Origin: Nemertoderma westbladi | Lineage: Eukaryota > Xenacoelomorpha > Nemertodermatida > Nemertodermatidae | Reading direction: 5' to 3' | DNA length: 64,000 nucleotides | Assembly (NCBI GenBank): GCA_032718475.1 | Contig: JAUCBJ010008720.1 | Coordinates: 18,504-82,503, forward strand | Shown: in pieces, positions 1 through 11,217 of the stretch | Position numbering within the stretch: the first letter of the stretch is position 1 | Layout: the number at the start of each line of letters is the position of its first letter | Notes under the pieces: model-generated | Told to the model about the DNA's origin: nothing | The model's input: the letters and a program-made list of their open reading frames with translations, nothing else | Database searches by the model: none | Made by a program: the position numbers and the translations under genes

Positions 1-1521
1 TTCCACAAATATGCTGGTACCAACAGAATAACTAACCTTGTTCGCTGTGAGATTCCACGACCGCGTCCTAGGCTTCAGTCTTGTTGCTGATTGCAAACCA
101 AACCCGTAGACCCACACAACAACATCAGAAGTTCCATCTCGCCATGTATCTCCAGATGGTATAAAATAATTAGGTGGTTATCCAACATACTGGTACTAAA
201 ACCCTAAATTTTATTATGTATAATTTTGGCCAAAACTGAATTCTCACAAACCTAGCTACTAATTTTGAATTTACTAATTTTACAATTTACCCTAACGGCC
301 CAACAAATTACTGCATTCTCTACGACTAGTGAACGAAATAAATAAAGGCTTATTACTGTTAAATATGTCACCCTGAGGACAGTCTACTGTTAAAAGCACC
401 CCAGGGTGGTCTTTCCTTCCGATATGTTTGTATTTTTGAAACAAATTTAATCAAGCTATAACACATCAAGCTAATCGTTATAATTTATAAACCAAACAGA
501 AATAACCAAAGCAATAAATCTGATTTGGCTTCCTAAGCTACTTAATATGAGGGCGGGTGACTTAGCACTCGGCGTTCACTTTCCACAGAGAAATACAGGT
601 AGTTTGCTTGGCGGAACAATGTCGAATGTGAGAATATTTTAATATGCAAAAGGTGGGGTATTAATTTCCCTAATGTCGAAACTTTGGCCTTGCACTGATT
701 TAATTCAGCGATATAACTACTGCGCTACCCTAGCTACCACTGTAAACCTGCTGACCCGCTACTTTCAAATAACCGCCTAGCGTCGAATATCCTAAAGTAT
801 TTCTAAACATAATCTAACCAATCTATTCTCCGCTATGCAGCGTACAAACTCTTAATTTTATTCTAAGTGCTAAAGTAAATTACAGTGTCTCGAATACACA
901 GAGTTGCATACTAATTACTAAGTATTCCAGAATGTGTATTACTAATTAATTTTACTATTAATAATTAATTTTAATAATTAGTTATAATAGCAATAGCCTA
1001 AATACTGTATTATTTGACCTAACAGCAATTAACAAGCATAAATTAGAAATAGAAACAATCAAGAAAATAGCGCCTATCTAAACATCACAATGGAGAATCA
1101 GGCACTTTCTAAAACAACACAACATAAAGCAGCGTTTACGACAGTAAACCACCAATACATTAACAGTGTTAGTGGCGGTTTGTAGCACTGGCGTAGCACT
1201 AGTATAATAAGCCAAGGCCACCCAAGCTAAATGCGGTCTTCCTAGCTAAACCCATTATAACAGTGCTACAGCCAAACAATACTGAGACAAAATCTTGTTC
1301 ACCAGCCCCCAAAAGCCGTAATGACGACCGGTCCCCGGTCCTCTACTTTGATTCACCAGACTACAACTACTGGCCCCTGCCAGCATTGCCGCACATTGGA
1401 TCCTCCACCTCTCCTTCCGTCGCTTCCACCGTGAGCCCGCGGTGCCTACCGATACCCTTAGCCCAACATGCTAAATTGAGCAATTACTGTATCAGCGCAA
1501 GCATTAGCAAACAGTCTGACA
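1..1521 (-). mobile_element. BEL-1-type LTR, left part cut by window edge
   Basis: This stretch aligns by eye along its whole length with 15713-17278, sharing the opening TTCCACAA block, the 'gattccac..ccgcgtccta' block and many later blocks, with frequent substitutions and indels. Both copies end at CAGTCTGACA, which on the minus strand gives a TGTCAGACTG start typical of an LTR. The other copy lies just upstream of BEL-1 gag, so I read this one as a separate solo or broken LTR of the same family. It is unlikely to be the 3' LTR of BEL-1, because a host exon lies between. It contains no supportable coding region. Confidence 0.6.
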
Positions 1522-2445
1522 GTTGAAAGGGAAATCTTTGATTAGGATTTTATACAATGCAAGAATAAGAAATATTCAAGAGTCAGTTCAAGCAGTAATC
1601 GTTTATTCAAAAGTCATAAATCAAGCAACAGTAACAGCAGAAATCAGCAATTTTACAATCAAACGGAAGTACAAAATCATAAGAAGAATTATACAAATCT
1701 CAACAAAAAAACTGTAAGAATGACGCAATGTCTAATCCATTGGTCGAACAAAATCCTACTGCTATTAGATCAACCTAAATAGCTAAACCAATGAGAGAGC
1801 CGGATTATGGCTCTTCGCCTCTCGAAATCCCTAAACCAATACCATATATGGTAATGAATCTGTCTCGGTGGGCTTATAGCTCCATTGCCGTAATATTTAT
1901 TTGGCGAGTATTAAAGCATAATTTAGGCGTTAATTTAGTAACAACATTGATTTATAGAGAAATACAAATGAAATTAACACAAATACACATTAGATTCAAA
2001 TGATATCAAGAAACGGCAAATTCATATTCATGTTTTATAAAAGTTTGCCACTGTAAATTAATATGCTAAGGTTTTATTATAAAAATTACGTAAGTAGGGC
2101 TACATACTGTATAAATTGGTTGAATATAAATGAACTTGCATATTTTATTTTCCCTATCTAATTACGGTTGTCAATCAATACAACTTATCTAATTATTCTA
2201 TACTGTATGATGGGTTGTTTTAGTACACAACGCCATATATCGTAACACAGTAGTTTATTGAGCATAATCCTGGTAACATTATGGTCTATAAAGAATTAGC
2301 CAGACGCTTCCTAATTCCTTAGGAAGACATGATGGGTGCATTTGGTACATACAGGCTCCCACAAATTGATCACTATTACCACAATGTATTTTAATTGTAC
2401 ATACAGTACATTTACTAATTGATTTCATTGATTGATTGATATGAG
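1522..2445. other. upstream flank of the transporter exon, no gene seen
   Basis: AT-rich sequence between the LTR-like segment and the transporter start codon. It must hold the 5' untranslated region or an upstream intron end of the transporter gene if the gene is active. I could not place a promoter, a TATA element or a splice acceptor with confidence. Short ORFs here have no recognisable product. Confidence 0.4.
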
Positions 2446-3185
2446 ATGGCCAAGATGGACAAATTTGATACAAATGAAAACAATCGCTCAGGGGAAAAAG
2501 TGGAGCTGAAGAAGAAACTTGGTCTATTCAGTGGTATATCGCTGATTGTTGGAATTGTGATCGGATCTGGTATATTTATATCCCCAGTTGGTGTGATAAG
2601 ATACTCTGGCTCCATAGGATTATCATTAATTGTTTGGGCCATAGCTGGCGTATTCTCTGTGCTTGGTGTGCTCTCGTATACAGAACTCGCATGTGCTATT
2701 ATGAAGAGTGGTGGAGAATACTGTTACATTATGGAAGCTTATGGCCCCTTACCCGCTTTTCTATGTCTTTATATATATTTGGTGATAGCTGGCCCTGCCG
2801 GTGCTGCTATAGTATCGTTAACTTTCGCAAATTATGTCATCCAACCCTTCTTCTTTGACTGCAGTCATCCACAGGAGGCTTTGGGTTTACTCGCGGGTTT
2901 GTGTATCAGCTTCCTAAGCTTTGTTAATGCTGTTTCTGTTAAGTGGGCAGGTCGTGTACAAGTCATATTCACAGCAGCGAAACTCCTTGCTGTGTTTATC
3001 ATAATTATTCTTGGTATGTGGCAGTTGGTGATGGGTAAAACCGAACATCTGCAACCATCTACAGTGTTTGAGGGCAGCACCAGCAACATGGGAGATTTGT
3101 CCTTGGCAATATATTCTAGTCTATGGGCCTACTTTGGTTGGAATAATCTATCATTTGCTGTGGAAGAATTGAAAGACCCTTACAG
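2446..3185 (+). CDS. SLC7-family (LAT-type) amino-acid transporter, N-terminal coding exon
   Basis: Encodes about 246 residues of a plasma-membrane amino-acid exchanger of the SLC7 light-chain group. Visible features: a short hydrophilic N-terminus; the TM1 motif GSGIF at residues 40-44; TM2 at about 58-80 with Glu80; the family signature KSGGEYCYIMEAYGPLPAFL at 87-106; TM3 at about 103-131; Cys139 in the loop where LAT-type light chains make their disulfide with an SLC3 heavy chain; TM4 and TM5; and a TM6 segment around YSSLWAYFGWNNL (223-235). The family is usually about 500 residues, so roughly half is present. The ATG at 2446 has G at +4, and a second ATG follows three codons on. The frame reads past 3185 into AT-rich sequence unlike the family, and AG/GTGTGTAA at the junction is a good splice donor leaving a phase-2 codon. 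No later exon was found in this window. The exact subtype is not resolved. Confidence 0.88.
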
Positions 3186-3589
3186 GTGTGTAAACTTATT
3201 GCTAAATATGTGTTACAAGAATATGTTTACTATTACTATAATTACTATTAATCCAATAATCTAATATAAATTACAATAAAACATATATAACTGCTATGCA
3301 ACTATATAAATCAAAATAAATTATCCATTATACACATTTCCAAAAAGATGTGGGAGTTGGTTTTGTAACAGCCTTCACTTCAGCAAAGGATATGTCACCT
3401 ATGAGTACGGACTCCGACTGTTATTGTTCCACAAGGTAACCAGGCAATACCCTACCAGGTCAATGTCTAGAAGATACTATTCAAAGAGGGCTTTGAGCCA
3501 TTGACGTGATCATCTGGAAATTCAGCCTTACTACTACTATCGGCATGCTGCATTCCAGCTGCATTATATATATTACATAGGTATCCCGT

Positions 3590-3835
3590 CATTAGTTCCA
3601 ATGTTCTTTAGTTCTGAATTAAAAAGTACTTTAGTTCTAAAGTTCAGTTCTCTAATCAGGCCGTCATTGTTCCAAACGCAAACGTCACTTATTCTAATAA
3701 CAAACGTCATTATTTCCAATGTACTTTAGTTAAAAGGTACTTTAGGTCTAATTCAAACGTCAGTTGTTCTAATCAGGGCGTCAGTAGTTCCAAACGCAAA
3801 CGTCATTAGTTCCAATGTACTTCACATTTTTAGTA
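3590..3835. repeat. imperfect tandem duplication, about 115-bp unit
   Basis: Two diverged copies share the blocks 'agttccaatgt', 'tactttag', 'ctaatcagg.cgtca' and 'ttccaaacgcaaacgtca' in the same order. No coding potential. Confidence 0.6.
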
Positions 3836-3839
3836 CTTC

Positions 3840-4031
3840 ATGCAATTGCCGTATCCGTATGTACATACGCTTATGTGCGTATGTAATGGATTCCTATGGA
3901 GAATAATCCGGGGTCTAACTTTTCACCGTATCCGTATTCGTATCCGTATGCATTTGCCGTATCCGTATGTACATACGCGTAGCGTATGTACATATGTGAC
4001 GGATTCCTATGGAGGATAATCCGTATGTGAT
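3840..4031. repeat. tandem duplication rich in GTATCCGTATG / ACATACG
   Basis: Two copies of a unit of about 118 bp, each with 'ttgccgtatccgtatgtaca', a self-complementary TACATACGC-type core and 'gattcctatggaga/ggataatcc'. The units can form short hairpins. Function unknown. Confidence 0.65.
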
Positions 4032-4451
4032 TTTAGAGATTAGGCTTGCAGACCAGTAAGAAGTGCACAGCAAACTTGCAGACTGAAGACAGACAGACCT
4101 ACTTAAAAGCGATATGATTTAAAGAGTGCAGCTGCCGCTACCTAATGGCAAATAAACATTGTAGGTCCAGGATGAGTGACAGATGATGTGCTTCAGCCCC
4201 TTGATGTGCCACAGCGCTTGTTTTCTTGGACTAACTGAAACCTGGCTGCCCGATTGGACTTAGATTAATTACTGGCACCCGGTAGGACTCACTGACATAT
4301 GGTTTGACTAACTGGCACTAGGTTGGACTTGTTGGCACTTGGCTGCCTATGGTTAACTAAATACTGGTCCCGAAACAGCGAAAGTAAAGGTATATATTAT
4401 ATAGAATAATGTAGTATACTATATATATGTTAATACATTCACAAAGAAGAA

Positions 4452-5090
4452 CACGTTCGTGGGGACTTCGCGCAGCACGTAGTCGGCAAGCCTTGGCATA
4501 CGGTTCATATAGAACAAATGGGGCATGTCTAGTTTGGACCCAATATCCCATGCTATAAATGTATTTATTCGATATACAATCATATGTTAATCCGCTAGGT
4601 GGTGTCAAATTGTTATTCTGCAATTTCTTACTTACCAGTGCAGCACTGTACAGCAGTACCGTACCGGTAGGCCTATGTCATTACTTCTGAGTCTCTAGCG
4701 GATCCCCAATTAAATGTCTTAACTTTTCAATTTCGTAAAAGATAGACTTCATAATTCTCTACAGGCCACCAAAATTTCAGCTCAGGAAAATGAGGCCTTC
4801 CCGAGAAATTTAACATTTTCTAAAAACCACATAATCTGTCGTAGCTGACGTCAGACTGCATGATTTTTCACCAAACTTTACAAACTTTCTAAACTTTCTC
4901 TCTACTACATACCTACTAAGTTTGGTTCAATTCCGAACCAGCGATGCAGAGAAATTCGCGTTCAAACATTTACCAGACAGACGGACAGACAGACAGACGG
5001 ACAGACAGACAGACGGACATGCCTCATTTGCCCTATATGAACCGTATGCCAAGGCTCGCCGACTACGTGTCTCGCCCCACAGACTGACAC
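4452..5090. mobile_element. M1 family non-autonomous DNA element with ~75-bp terminal inverted repeats
   Basis: The arms 4452-4530 and 5016-5090 are inverted copies of each other, sharing the blocks GTAGTCGGC, AGCCTTGGCATACGGTTCAT and GGCATGTC. The outer end reads GTTCGTGGGGACTTCGCGC on the left. Related ends occur at 53330-53712, 39757-39975, 41133-41165 and 47216-47250. There is no transposase ORF, so it is a MITE-like, non-autonomous element. The superfamily is not assigned because a clear target duplication was not found. Confidence 0.7.
4974..5018. repeat. GACAGACGGACAGACA microsatellite inside M1
   Basis: Short-period (4-bp based) repeat lying directly against the right inverted arm of the M1 element. 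Other M1 members have different microsatellites at the corresponding place. Confidence 0.85.
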
Positions 5091-5472
5091 TTTTCAATAT
5101 CTGTGTGAATGTTCATTCCCTTAGCTGTTAGTGCCATAGACTGTAGCAACCAACAGAACATAACACAACACAATCCTGGATTCTATAGTCAGGTTGGGGG
5201 AAAAACAGTTCAAAAGTAAATCACGGTTGGCTGCTGGCTGCTGAGTTAGTTTTCCAAGCGGCGTCAAGAGGATAGGTACTGCACTGCTGGCGCATCCCAG
5301 GGCTGACGAGCACGGGCTGTCACTCATCCTGGACTTCACCTGCATCGTTTATTTGACAAATATGTAAATGATTTATTAAACATCTACAGATCATTTGATA
5401 GATCAAATCTAGAGTGCGCTGGTTCAATATGGGATAAATGCTCATTTGAGCTAAAAAATAATCTTGAGTTTC

Positions 5473-5870
5473 TTAACGGGGGGGTAGCGCATTTTCTGAC
5501 CAAAAAGACGAATTTTTGAAACATATCCTATCTGATGTAGAATTTCATGCTGAATCCAAATATGGAAACCGTTTTCCCATATCTTGCTTAGTTTTCTAGA
5601 TATCTGGGATAGAAGATACTGGCTCCGATATATCGCGATATCGGTAAAGGCGATGAAGTTTGGGGTTTGCATTCAATTTCTGCAAATTTATGTGCCCAGT
5701 GGTGCCAATTGGATGTCTCCACGAGAAAGAACACAAAATTTCAATTGAGAAGGTATTTTTTTATGATTATTGGAGCTACTTGTCACTTTATAAGACAAAT
5801 TCAATTCACCGGAATGAAGACAGGACTCGAATAAGCGACTTTCAAATTACTGTACATCTATAGACGGGTT
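5473..5870. mobile_element. possible truncated M3-type (TTAA / G-run) element
   Basis: Starts with TTAACGGGGGGGTA..GCATTTTCTGAC, resembling the left end of the TTAA-flanked element at 37643 (TTAAGGGGGGGGTACACCATTTTC). No matching right end was found before the BEL-1 sequence, so the right limit is arbitrary. It could instead be chance similarity around a G-run. Confidence 0.3.
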
Positions 5871-6084
5871 CTAGAACGCGTCTATATGCAGCGTTTGGAA
5901 TTGTCTTGGGTTCACTTCTAATTTTTTAAAATTTTTAATTTTCCAAACAATTTATGAAAAAATTTAATTTTGTTTTGATACCCACCAGACAAATTCTCAA
6001 CGCAATTCACCACAAACCCGCTCCTATGCATTTCCGAGTATTTGCATTTGAGGAATGCATACGAAGTGAATTTGCGTTCTGACA
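5871..6084. other. sequence downstream of BEL-1 integrase, no LTR recognised
   Basis: In BEL-1 orientation this is where a polypurine tract and 3' LTR should begin. I see neither, and no similarity to the presumed 5' LTR at 15300-17278. The element probably lost its 3' end by deletion or rearrangement. Confidence 0.4.
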
Positions 6085-7363
6085 CTAATTTTGTTTTGAG
6101 GCAGAAGACAAATTATAGTCTCCTGTCTCGATGCATGTTTCTTCTAGTAACACGATATTCTGGACCAGCCTGTCCAAGGTGTGCAAACCCTGAGTTTTAA
6201 ACTTCTTTTTGTTCGGACATTTGCACCTTATTTTTACAGTGATGGTGCGTACTATATTTTGTACGTCCGGGTGTACGTGCAAGATTACACCAGTCTCCCA
6301 ATATTTTCTCTTGACAACTGGTACGGTTATTAGTACATAGTCTCCTCTTTGGAGGCTCCAAACTGTTTTGTACCACTTTGCTCTGGTGGATATTGTGGGA
6401 AGATAATATTCCCGCCAATATTTCCAGAATGTGTACACTATAAACTGGGTTATTTTCCAGCTTTTTCGACTATATAGGTCGGCACTATTGGGTTCTGATG
6501 CCGGCACAAGAAACGCTGGACTCTGCATAAGCAAATGATTTGGAGTTAGTGCAACACCGCCAGGCAACATAGCTATCGGCCTTGAGTTTAGAGTATGCTC
6601 GATTTCGATGAAAGCTGTTACCAGCTCGTCATCTGTCAGTTGCTTATTCACAGGCAACGTTTTCGCTATGGCCTGTTTTATGGAGCGAACCAAACGCTCC
6701 CAACTTCCTCCTCTCCAGGGACTTTCTGGGGTATTAAACCTCCACTCCACTCTTTGCGGCAAAAGTGCTGCAAAGATTTCTCTGTTCTGCGCCGCCCTGT
6801 GAGCCGCTTTCAACTCGCTATCCCCTCCGACAAAGTTTGTACCCTTGTCAGAGAAGAATGCCTTTACTAGTCCTCTCCTGGCCATAAATCTCTTTAAGGC
6901 CAGGAGCAGAGATTTGGTTGACATGTCTGCCACACGTTCTATATGTACGGCTCTACTAGCCATGCATATCAGTAGCAGGCCCCATCTCTTGTGGATCAGC
7001 CGTCCACTCTTTGCCTCAATCGGGCCAAAGCAGTAAAACCCCCGTATTTGTGAAGGGTGGGTCATATGCCTGCACTCTCGCTTCCGGGAGTTCAGCCATC
7101 TCCTGTTCCAATACTCTGGTGTTCACTCTCTTGCAAACCAGACAGGCGTCGTACGTAGTACCTACCGCCCTGCTTGGCTGCAACAGAATGAATCGCTGTC
7201 TCGCTGCCGACAAACAGTGTAACCTTACCGCATGATGCAGCCTCTTATGTATATCCCACAGAATCGCTTTTTGCAATTCTATTGGGTGACTAGGGATTAT
7301 CACTGGGAACCTAAACTGTGAGTTTATGTCGACAGTCTGGATTCTCGATCTATGACAAATCAA
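6085..7363 (-). pseudogene. BEL-1 integrase with zinc-binding N-terminus and DUF5641-like tail
   Basis: Integrase inserts the cDNA copy into the host chromosome. 7363-7016 carries the HHCC zinc-binding part (HKRLHH...CLVCK). A one-base-type frameshift near 7040 leads into 7065-6085, which holds the catalytic core: an FGPI strand, FFSDKGTNFVGG around the second catalytic Asp, and a WRGGSWERLVRS segment with the catalytic Glu. It then continues through LNSRPI and LTPNHLLM into the C-terminal DUF5641-like region with WSLQRGDYVLI. The first catalytic acid lies at the damaged frameshift point (Cys-Phe-Gly-Pro context), so activity is doubtful. The stop at 6085 follows the usual length of the domain. 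Confidence 0.88.
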
Positions 7364-7516
7364 ACCCTTATGGATTAATGGACTCCATTTTTTAAGGGGT
7401 TTATAGAGATTTTAAGGTTAGAGTTAGAGAGGTTTTAAAGGTTAGATTAGAGAGGTTTTAAATTAAAACATTTGAGACATTATCAAATGTGTGCCTTCCC
7501 AAAGGAATTCTATCTG

Positions 7517-8787
7517 TTATCGGTTCATTTGTTCTCCTAAACACTTTGTATGTTTCAAACAAAGGAACGAAACATATTGGCTTAACCACGCTGCTCTTTT
7601 ACAAATTGTCAGCCAAGAGGCGGGCGAATTTAGCAATTTGTCATAAATACTACGTGGCTCTAACGCCAGCGATGGTTGTCCACGAGCCAATGGAAGTTTC
7701 GAATCCAAACCCGCAGGTTTGGAAACCGAAGGCTCCATCTTGTCGGTCATTTTCTGTCTGTCACTTACTAATTGTGACCCTTGTGTAGTCTGTAAGGGTG
7801 GTTTTATGTCATAACTTACCCTTCCAGATCTTGTAGTCACATAAGTCTCTTGGTCTGACAGGTCTCCAGGCCGCTCCAATGACTCTTCAGGCCGCTCCAA
7901 TGACTCTTCAGGCCACTCCAATGACTCTTCAGGCCGCTCCAATGACTCTAGTTTGGCTTTCGACTTAGACTTGGAAACTTTCTCCACTTTGACCTCTGCA
8001 TCTATCGGCATTGGATTGGTAACGATCTTCAGTCGCTTTGGCCAATGTTCCTGTGTCCTCGTTAGAAAATCCGGTCCATGTAACCAAAACTCCTGGGATT
8101 CTTCTTGACAGAATTCCGCCGGCATAGCACCTCTCAAAGTTATTTCGGCCGGGTTTAACACTGCCGGACAATGTCTCCATTGTTCCTTCGTCGAAAAGTC
8201 GACGATCTGGGCGTGTCTATTGGCTACAAATGTCTTTAGTGCAATATTGTCAGCTGCAATATACACTAGCACTAAGGATGCGTCCGTCCAATAGAATAAT
8301 GTCAAGGTCGTGTCTAACTCCTCTATTATCTGCTTACTTACCTCGACCGACACTACTGCCGCCTACAACTCTGCATGAGGGACCGTCATGTATTTGACCG
8401 GCATTGTCTTTGATCTAGAAGTCACAAAGGCCGTCTCAAACTTGTCCTGACTCACCTCTCGGCGAAGGTAGGCTACCATACCAAAGCCGGTGTCACTTGC
8501 GTCACTAAATAAGTGCAGTTGTAGATCAGCTGGAAATACCAGCTGATTCGGAAAGTAGGAGTGGGGTACATCTATATTTTTCAATAGATGCAACTCGGCT
8601 TCCCACTCTCTCTACTGCTTTGCATGTATAGGGGATATCGGCTCGTCCCACTCTAAGTCGTACAGCCAGATTTTCCTCATACATATGCGAGCCTGTAATA
8701 TTATAGGACTGATAAAGTTCATCGGGTCAAATAGTCTACTCATGGCCGATAAGCAGATTCTCTTAGTCAAAGTCTTGTCTGGGCTAT
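7517..8787 (-). pseudogene. BEL-1 RT thumb / RNase H region
   Basis: This continues the RT after the nested LINE. 8787-8594 gives the RLFDPM..ISPI motif that precedes RNase H in BEL/Pao elements. 8593-8363 gives LHLFSDASDTGFGMVAYL with the first RNase H Asp and then PHAEL, followed by a TAG stop. 8353-7517 continues in the same frame with FYWTDASLVL, FVANRHAQI and HGPDFL, the usual link to integrase. A second stop lies near 8613. The segment before the integrase is expanded by a short Glu/Pro-rich tandem repeat. The RNA strand of the hybrid would be its substrate in an active element. Confidence 0.85.
7862..7948. repeat. 21-bp tandem repeat coding LERPEES in BEL-1
   Basis: Four copies of a unit around GGCCGCTCCAATGACTCTTCA, in frame in the BEL-1 polyprotein, giving a 7-residue acidic repeat between RNase H and integrase. 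Likely replication slippage. Confidence 0.85.
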
Positions 8788-8788
8788 A

Positions 8789-9605
8789 GATAGATAGATT
8801 TATTTATACATTATGTAAAAACAATAACAAATACACCAAACAATGTACCGGTATAAAGGTATTGTCCAACATAACATATAGGATTACCCCTAAAGCTTTG
8901 CAGCTTATTTCCAAGGGGGTCCTTTATGTTACTTGGTTACAAATACAATATTACACTACGCTAACCTAAAACCAATATAAACGTAATTACACTATGTACA
9001 TGTACGTACAACTTTACCGAGAGCGTGACAATGTCCGACTCAACGATAAAGATGTAATGTACAGAACAATTTATTATAAAACATAATTACACTATAAATA
9101 GTAAATAATTAATAAACTAATAACTTACTGTAGGACTATTGTACCTATTTTTACATTGCACACGGAGGTGAGATTTAACTGCAGATTTAAAAGAATGTTG
9201 ATTATCTAGGTTTTTAATTTCATTAGGCAGAGCGTTCCAATTTTTAATGCCGTTAAAAAAGAAAGTATCAGATTCGAAGGATTTACAATTCGGGAGGTAG
9301 AAGTTTGAAGCACTAGCTCTGGTACTGTAAGAGTGTGAATCGCTTACTCTGTTAAATTTTTGTTTTAGGTAATTGGGACATTTACCATTATACACTTTAT
9401 GCACATGGTTAAGGCGTAGCTGCTTAACTCTACTATCTAAGTTAAGTAGTCCAGATTCAAAAAAGTCAGTGCCTAGCTGGTGCCTAGGTTTGTAGTCTTT
9501 AATAAATCGTACTACTTTATTCTGAGCTACTTGTAATTTACATTTAAGCTGTTTGGTTAAGCCTTCATACCAAGAAGAGCATGCATAGTCCATGTGACAC
9601 TGTAT
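8789..9605 (-). mobile_element. LINE-C 3' fragment inserted in BEL-1
   Basis: A 5'-truncated copy of the LINE seen at 47696-61537. It runs from the GATAGATAG/ATTTATTTA tail at 8789 to the point where homology with 51374-53329 ends near 9605. It encodes the last ~165 residues of the LINE ORF ([15 protein letters not shown] to NSPTVSY, stop at 9117), a region C-terminal to the RT. It interrupts the BEL-1 RT/RNase H reading. The target duplication is at most a few bases (TATA or CTATA) and is blurred by the CTAT tail. Confidence 0.88.
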
Positions 9606-9639
9606 AGCTGACACGATAGCACCATGTGACACTGGCTAC

Positions 9640-11169
9640 TGGATTCAAACCTAACTCTCACCTGGAATTTATCCGTATTTGGATTCCAACCAAGTCCCAG
9701 TACTCGCGCCATGGGGATGGGTTCTATACCCAATTCAATGTCTCCGCTCCCACGATCCTTCACTGGGAATGACTCTAATAAAGCCTCTGAATTAGTGGTG
9801 AACTTGGTCAGTGGAAAACCTCCCGTAGCCAAGCACTCCTGTAGGCAGTGAGCCACTTCTATGGCTTGTTCCGCTGTGTCCTTGGACACCAATCCGTCGT
9901 CCATGTAGAAGTTCCTCAAAATAGACTCGATTACGTCAACTGGATAATTTCCAATCGGGGCCGTCGCTGTTTTCTTTAAGACAAACAGCGTGCCATTGGG
10001 ACTGTTGCGGGCGCCGAATATCCTGACGTACATCTGGTATGTAACCACTAGGCTGGATAGGTCTTTATTCTCATACCAGAGAAATCGGAGACTATCCTGG
10101 TCAGCCTTGCAGGCTCTTACCTGGTGAAACATTGCCTCGATATCACAAGTAAACGCAAATTGGCACTGTCTAAAGTATAGCAGTATCCCTATTAGGTAAT
10201 TGTTGAGATTAGGACCATCCATCAATTCTGAATTCAGGGACATTCATTGACCACTCCGACCTTATTCGGTTTGTCGGGGTGAGTCACATAGTGGTGTGGG
10301 ATGAAATAAGTCTGATCCGTTACTAACTCGGGGTTCTCTACCTTCCCGGCAAATCCCTTTGTCAAATAGTTGTTAATTTGGGTGCAATACTTCTCCCTAA
10401 CATCTTGATTCTTTAGCAACCGAGCCCTTACTCCGTTCAATCTTTTCACAGCCAGGTTGTAATTGTTCTCCAACTTAGGGGATTGTCGACGCCACAACAT
10501 TCCAACTTCAAAGTGTCCTGTTGGTAACAGGCGTATGGTTTCTTCCATCATTTTTAGAGACCGCTTCTCATCAGTGGACATGGTTAAGTCATAACGACCG
10601 GGTTCCATTGCGTCCCTATCCAGCCATTCGACGGTTCTAGCTCCTGTCTCGAGGTCCTGGTGTATCAATTCCTTTTGTAACTCCTCTTCACTGAATTGGA
10701 AAATGTCGAGGTCTCGATATTTCGCCACCTGACCCTCCACTATATTGGTATAAGTCAAAACGTTACTCAAATAAGTGGCGTGGGCCACTGAACCAGACCC
10801 ACGGGTCTGATAACAGTAGTCCTCGGGTTCACTATCTGTCCGGTCGTTATAGAGTGGTTCCGACAATCTAACATTATCGGGAATCAACTCCTCGTCTGAC
10901 TCGCTAAAGTTGCTATAGTGGTCAATACAGGTTCTCCTAAACTCGTCTATGTCTGGTGGTTCTACTAACGGTGGTTGTGTTATAGGTTGTAATTCGTCGT
11001 GTCCATCCTTTGGCTTGTCGCCACCTGAAAACACATAGGACATGGGTACTCGTGTATACCAACCTAATATAGTCCTATGGGCATATGGCCCATTTACATA
11101 CGGCTCAGCTGGTCTTGTTTCCCATATTTGGTGTGCAATCAGCTGTTCCTCTCCAATTAACATAGACAC
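9640..11169 (-). pseudogene. BEL-1 reverse transcriptase (with protease C-terminal part)
   Basis: 11169-10234 starts with SMLIGEEQLIAHQIW and RTILGW, the BEL protease-linked region. It continues through GHFEVGMLW, a conserved BEL RT lead-in, to IPHHYVTHPDKPNKV. A short deletion/frameshift follows around 10240, so the normal segment before the LN..L.DGPNL motif is missing. 10243-9640 then gives FAFTCDIEAMFHQV (catalytic Asp of motif A), the central palm, and FYMDDGLV (motif C, usually FYVDD), then VLGLGWNP. The reading is broken by LINE-C near 9605. RT would copy the element RNA to cDNA in the particle. Confidence 0.87.
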
Positions 11170-11217
11170 ATTCCTATAACCTACCTGGTGTCTCGGTATT
11201 CTGAGCTTGTCAAAATA

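Larger units (their letters stand above)
3186..4451 (+). other. probable first intron of the transporter (or its truncated flank)
   Basis: Begins with the GTGTGTAA donor. It holds no ORF resembling the next SLC7 segment (TM7 onward). The stretch contains two local duplications, listed separately, and otherwise simple AT-rich DNA. If the gene is intact, the intron must run past the end of the window and hold all the mobile elements described below. Confidence 0.4.

Noticed and set aside
1263-1526. 87-codon ORF in the LTR-like segment
   Set aside because: Not conserved in the homologous LTR copy and no known similarity.
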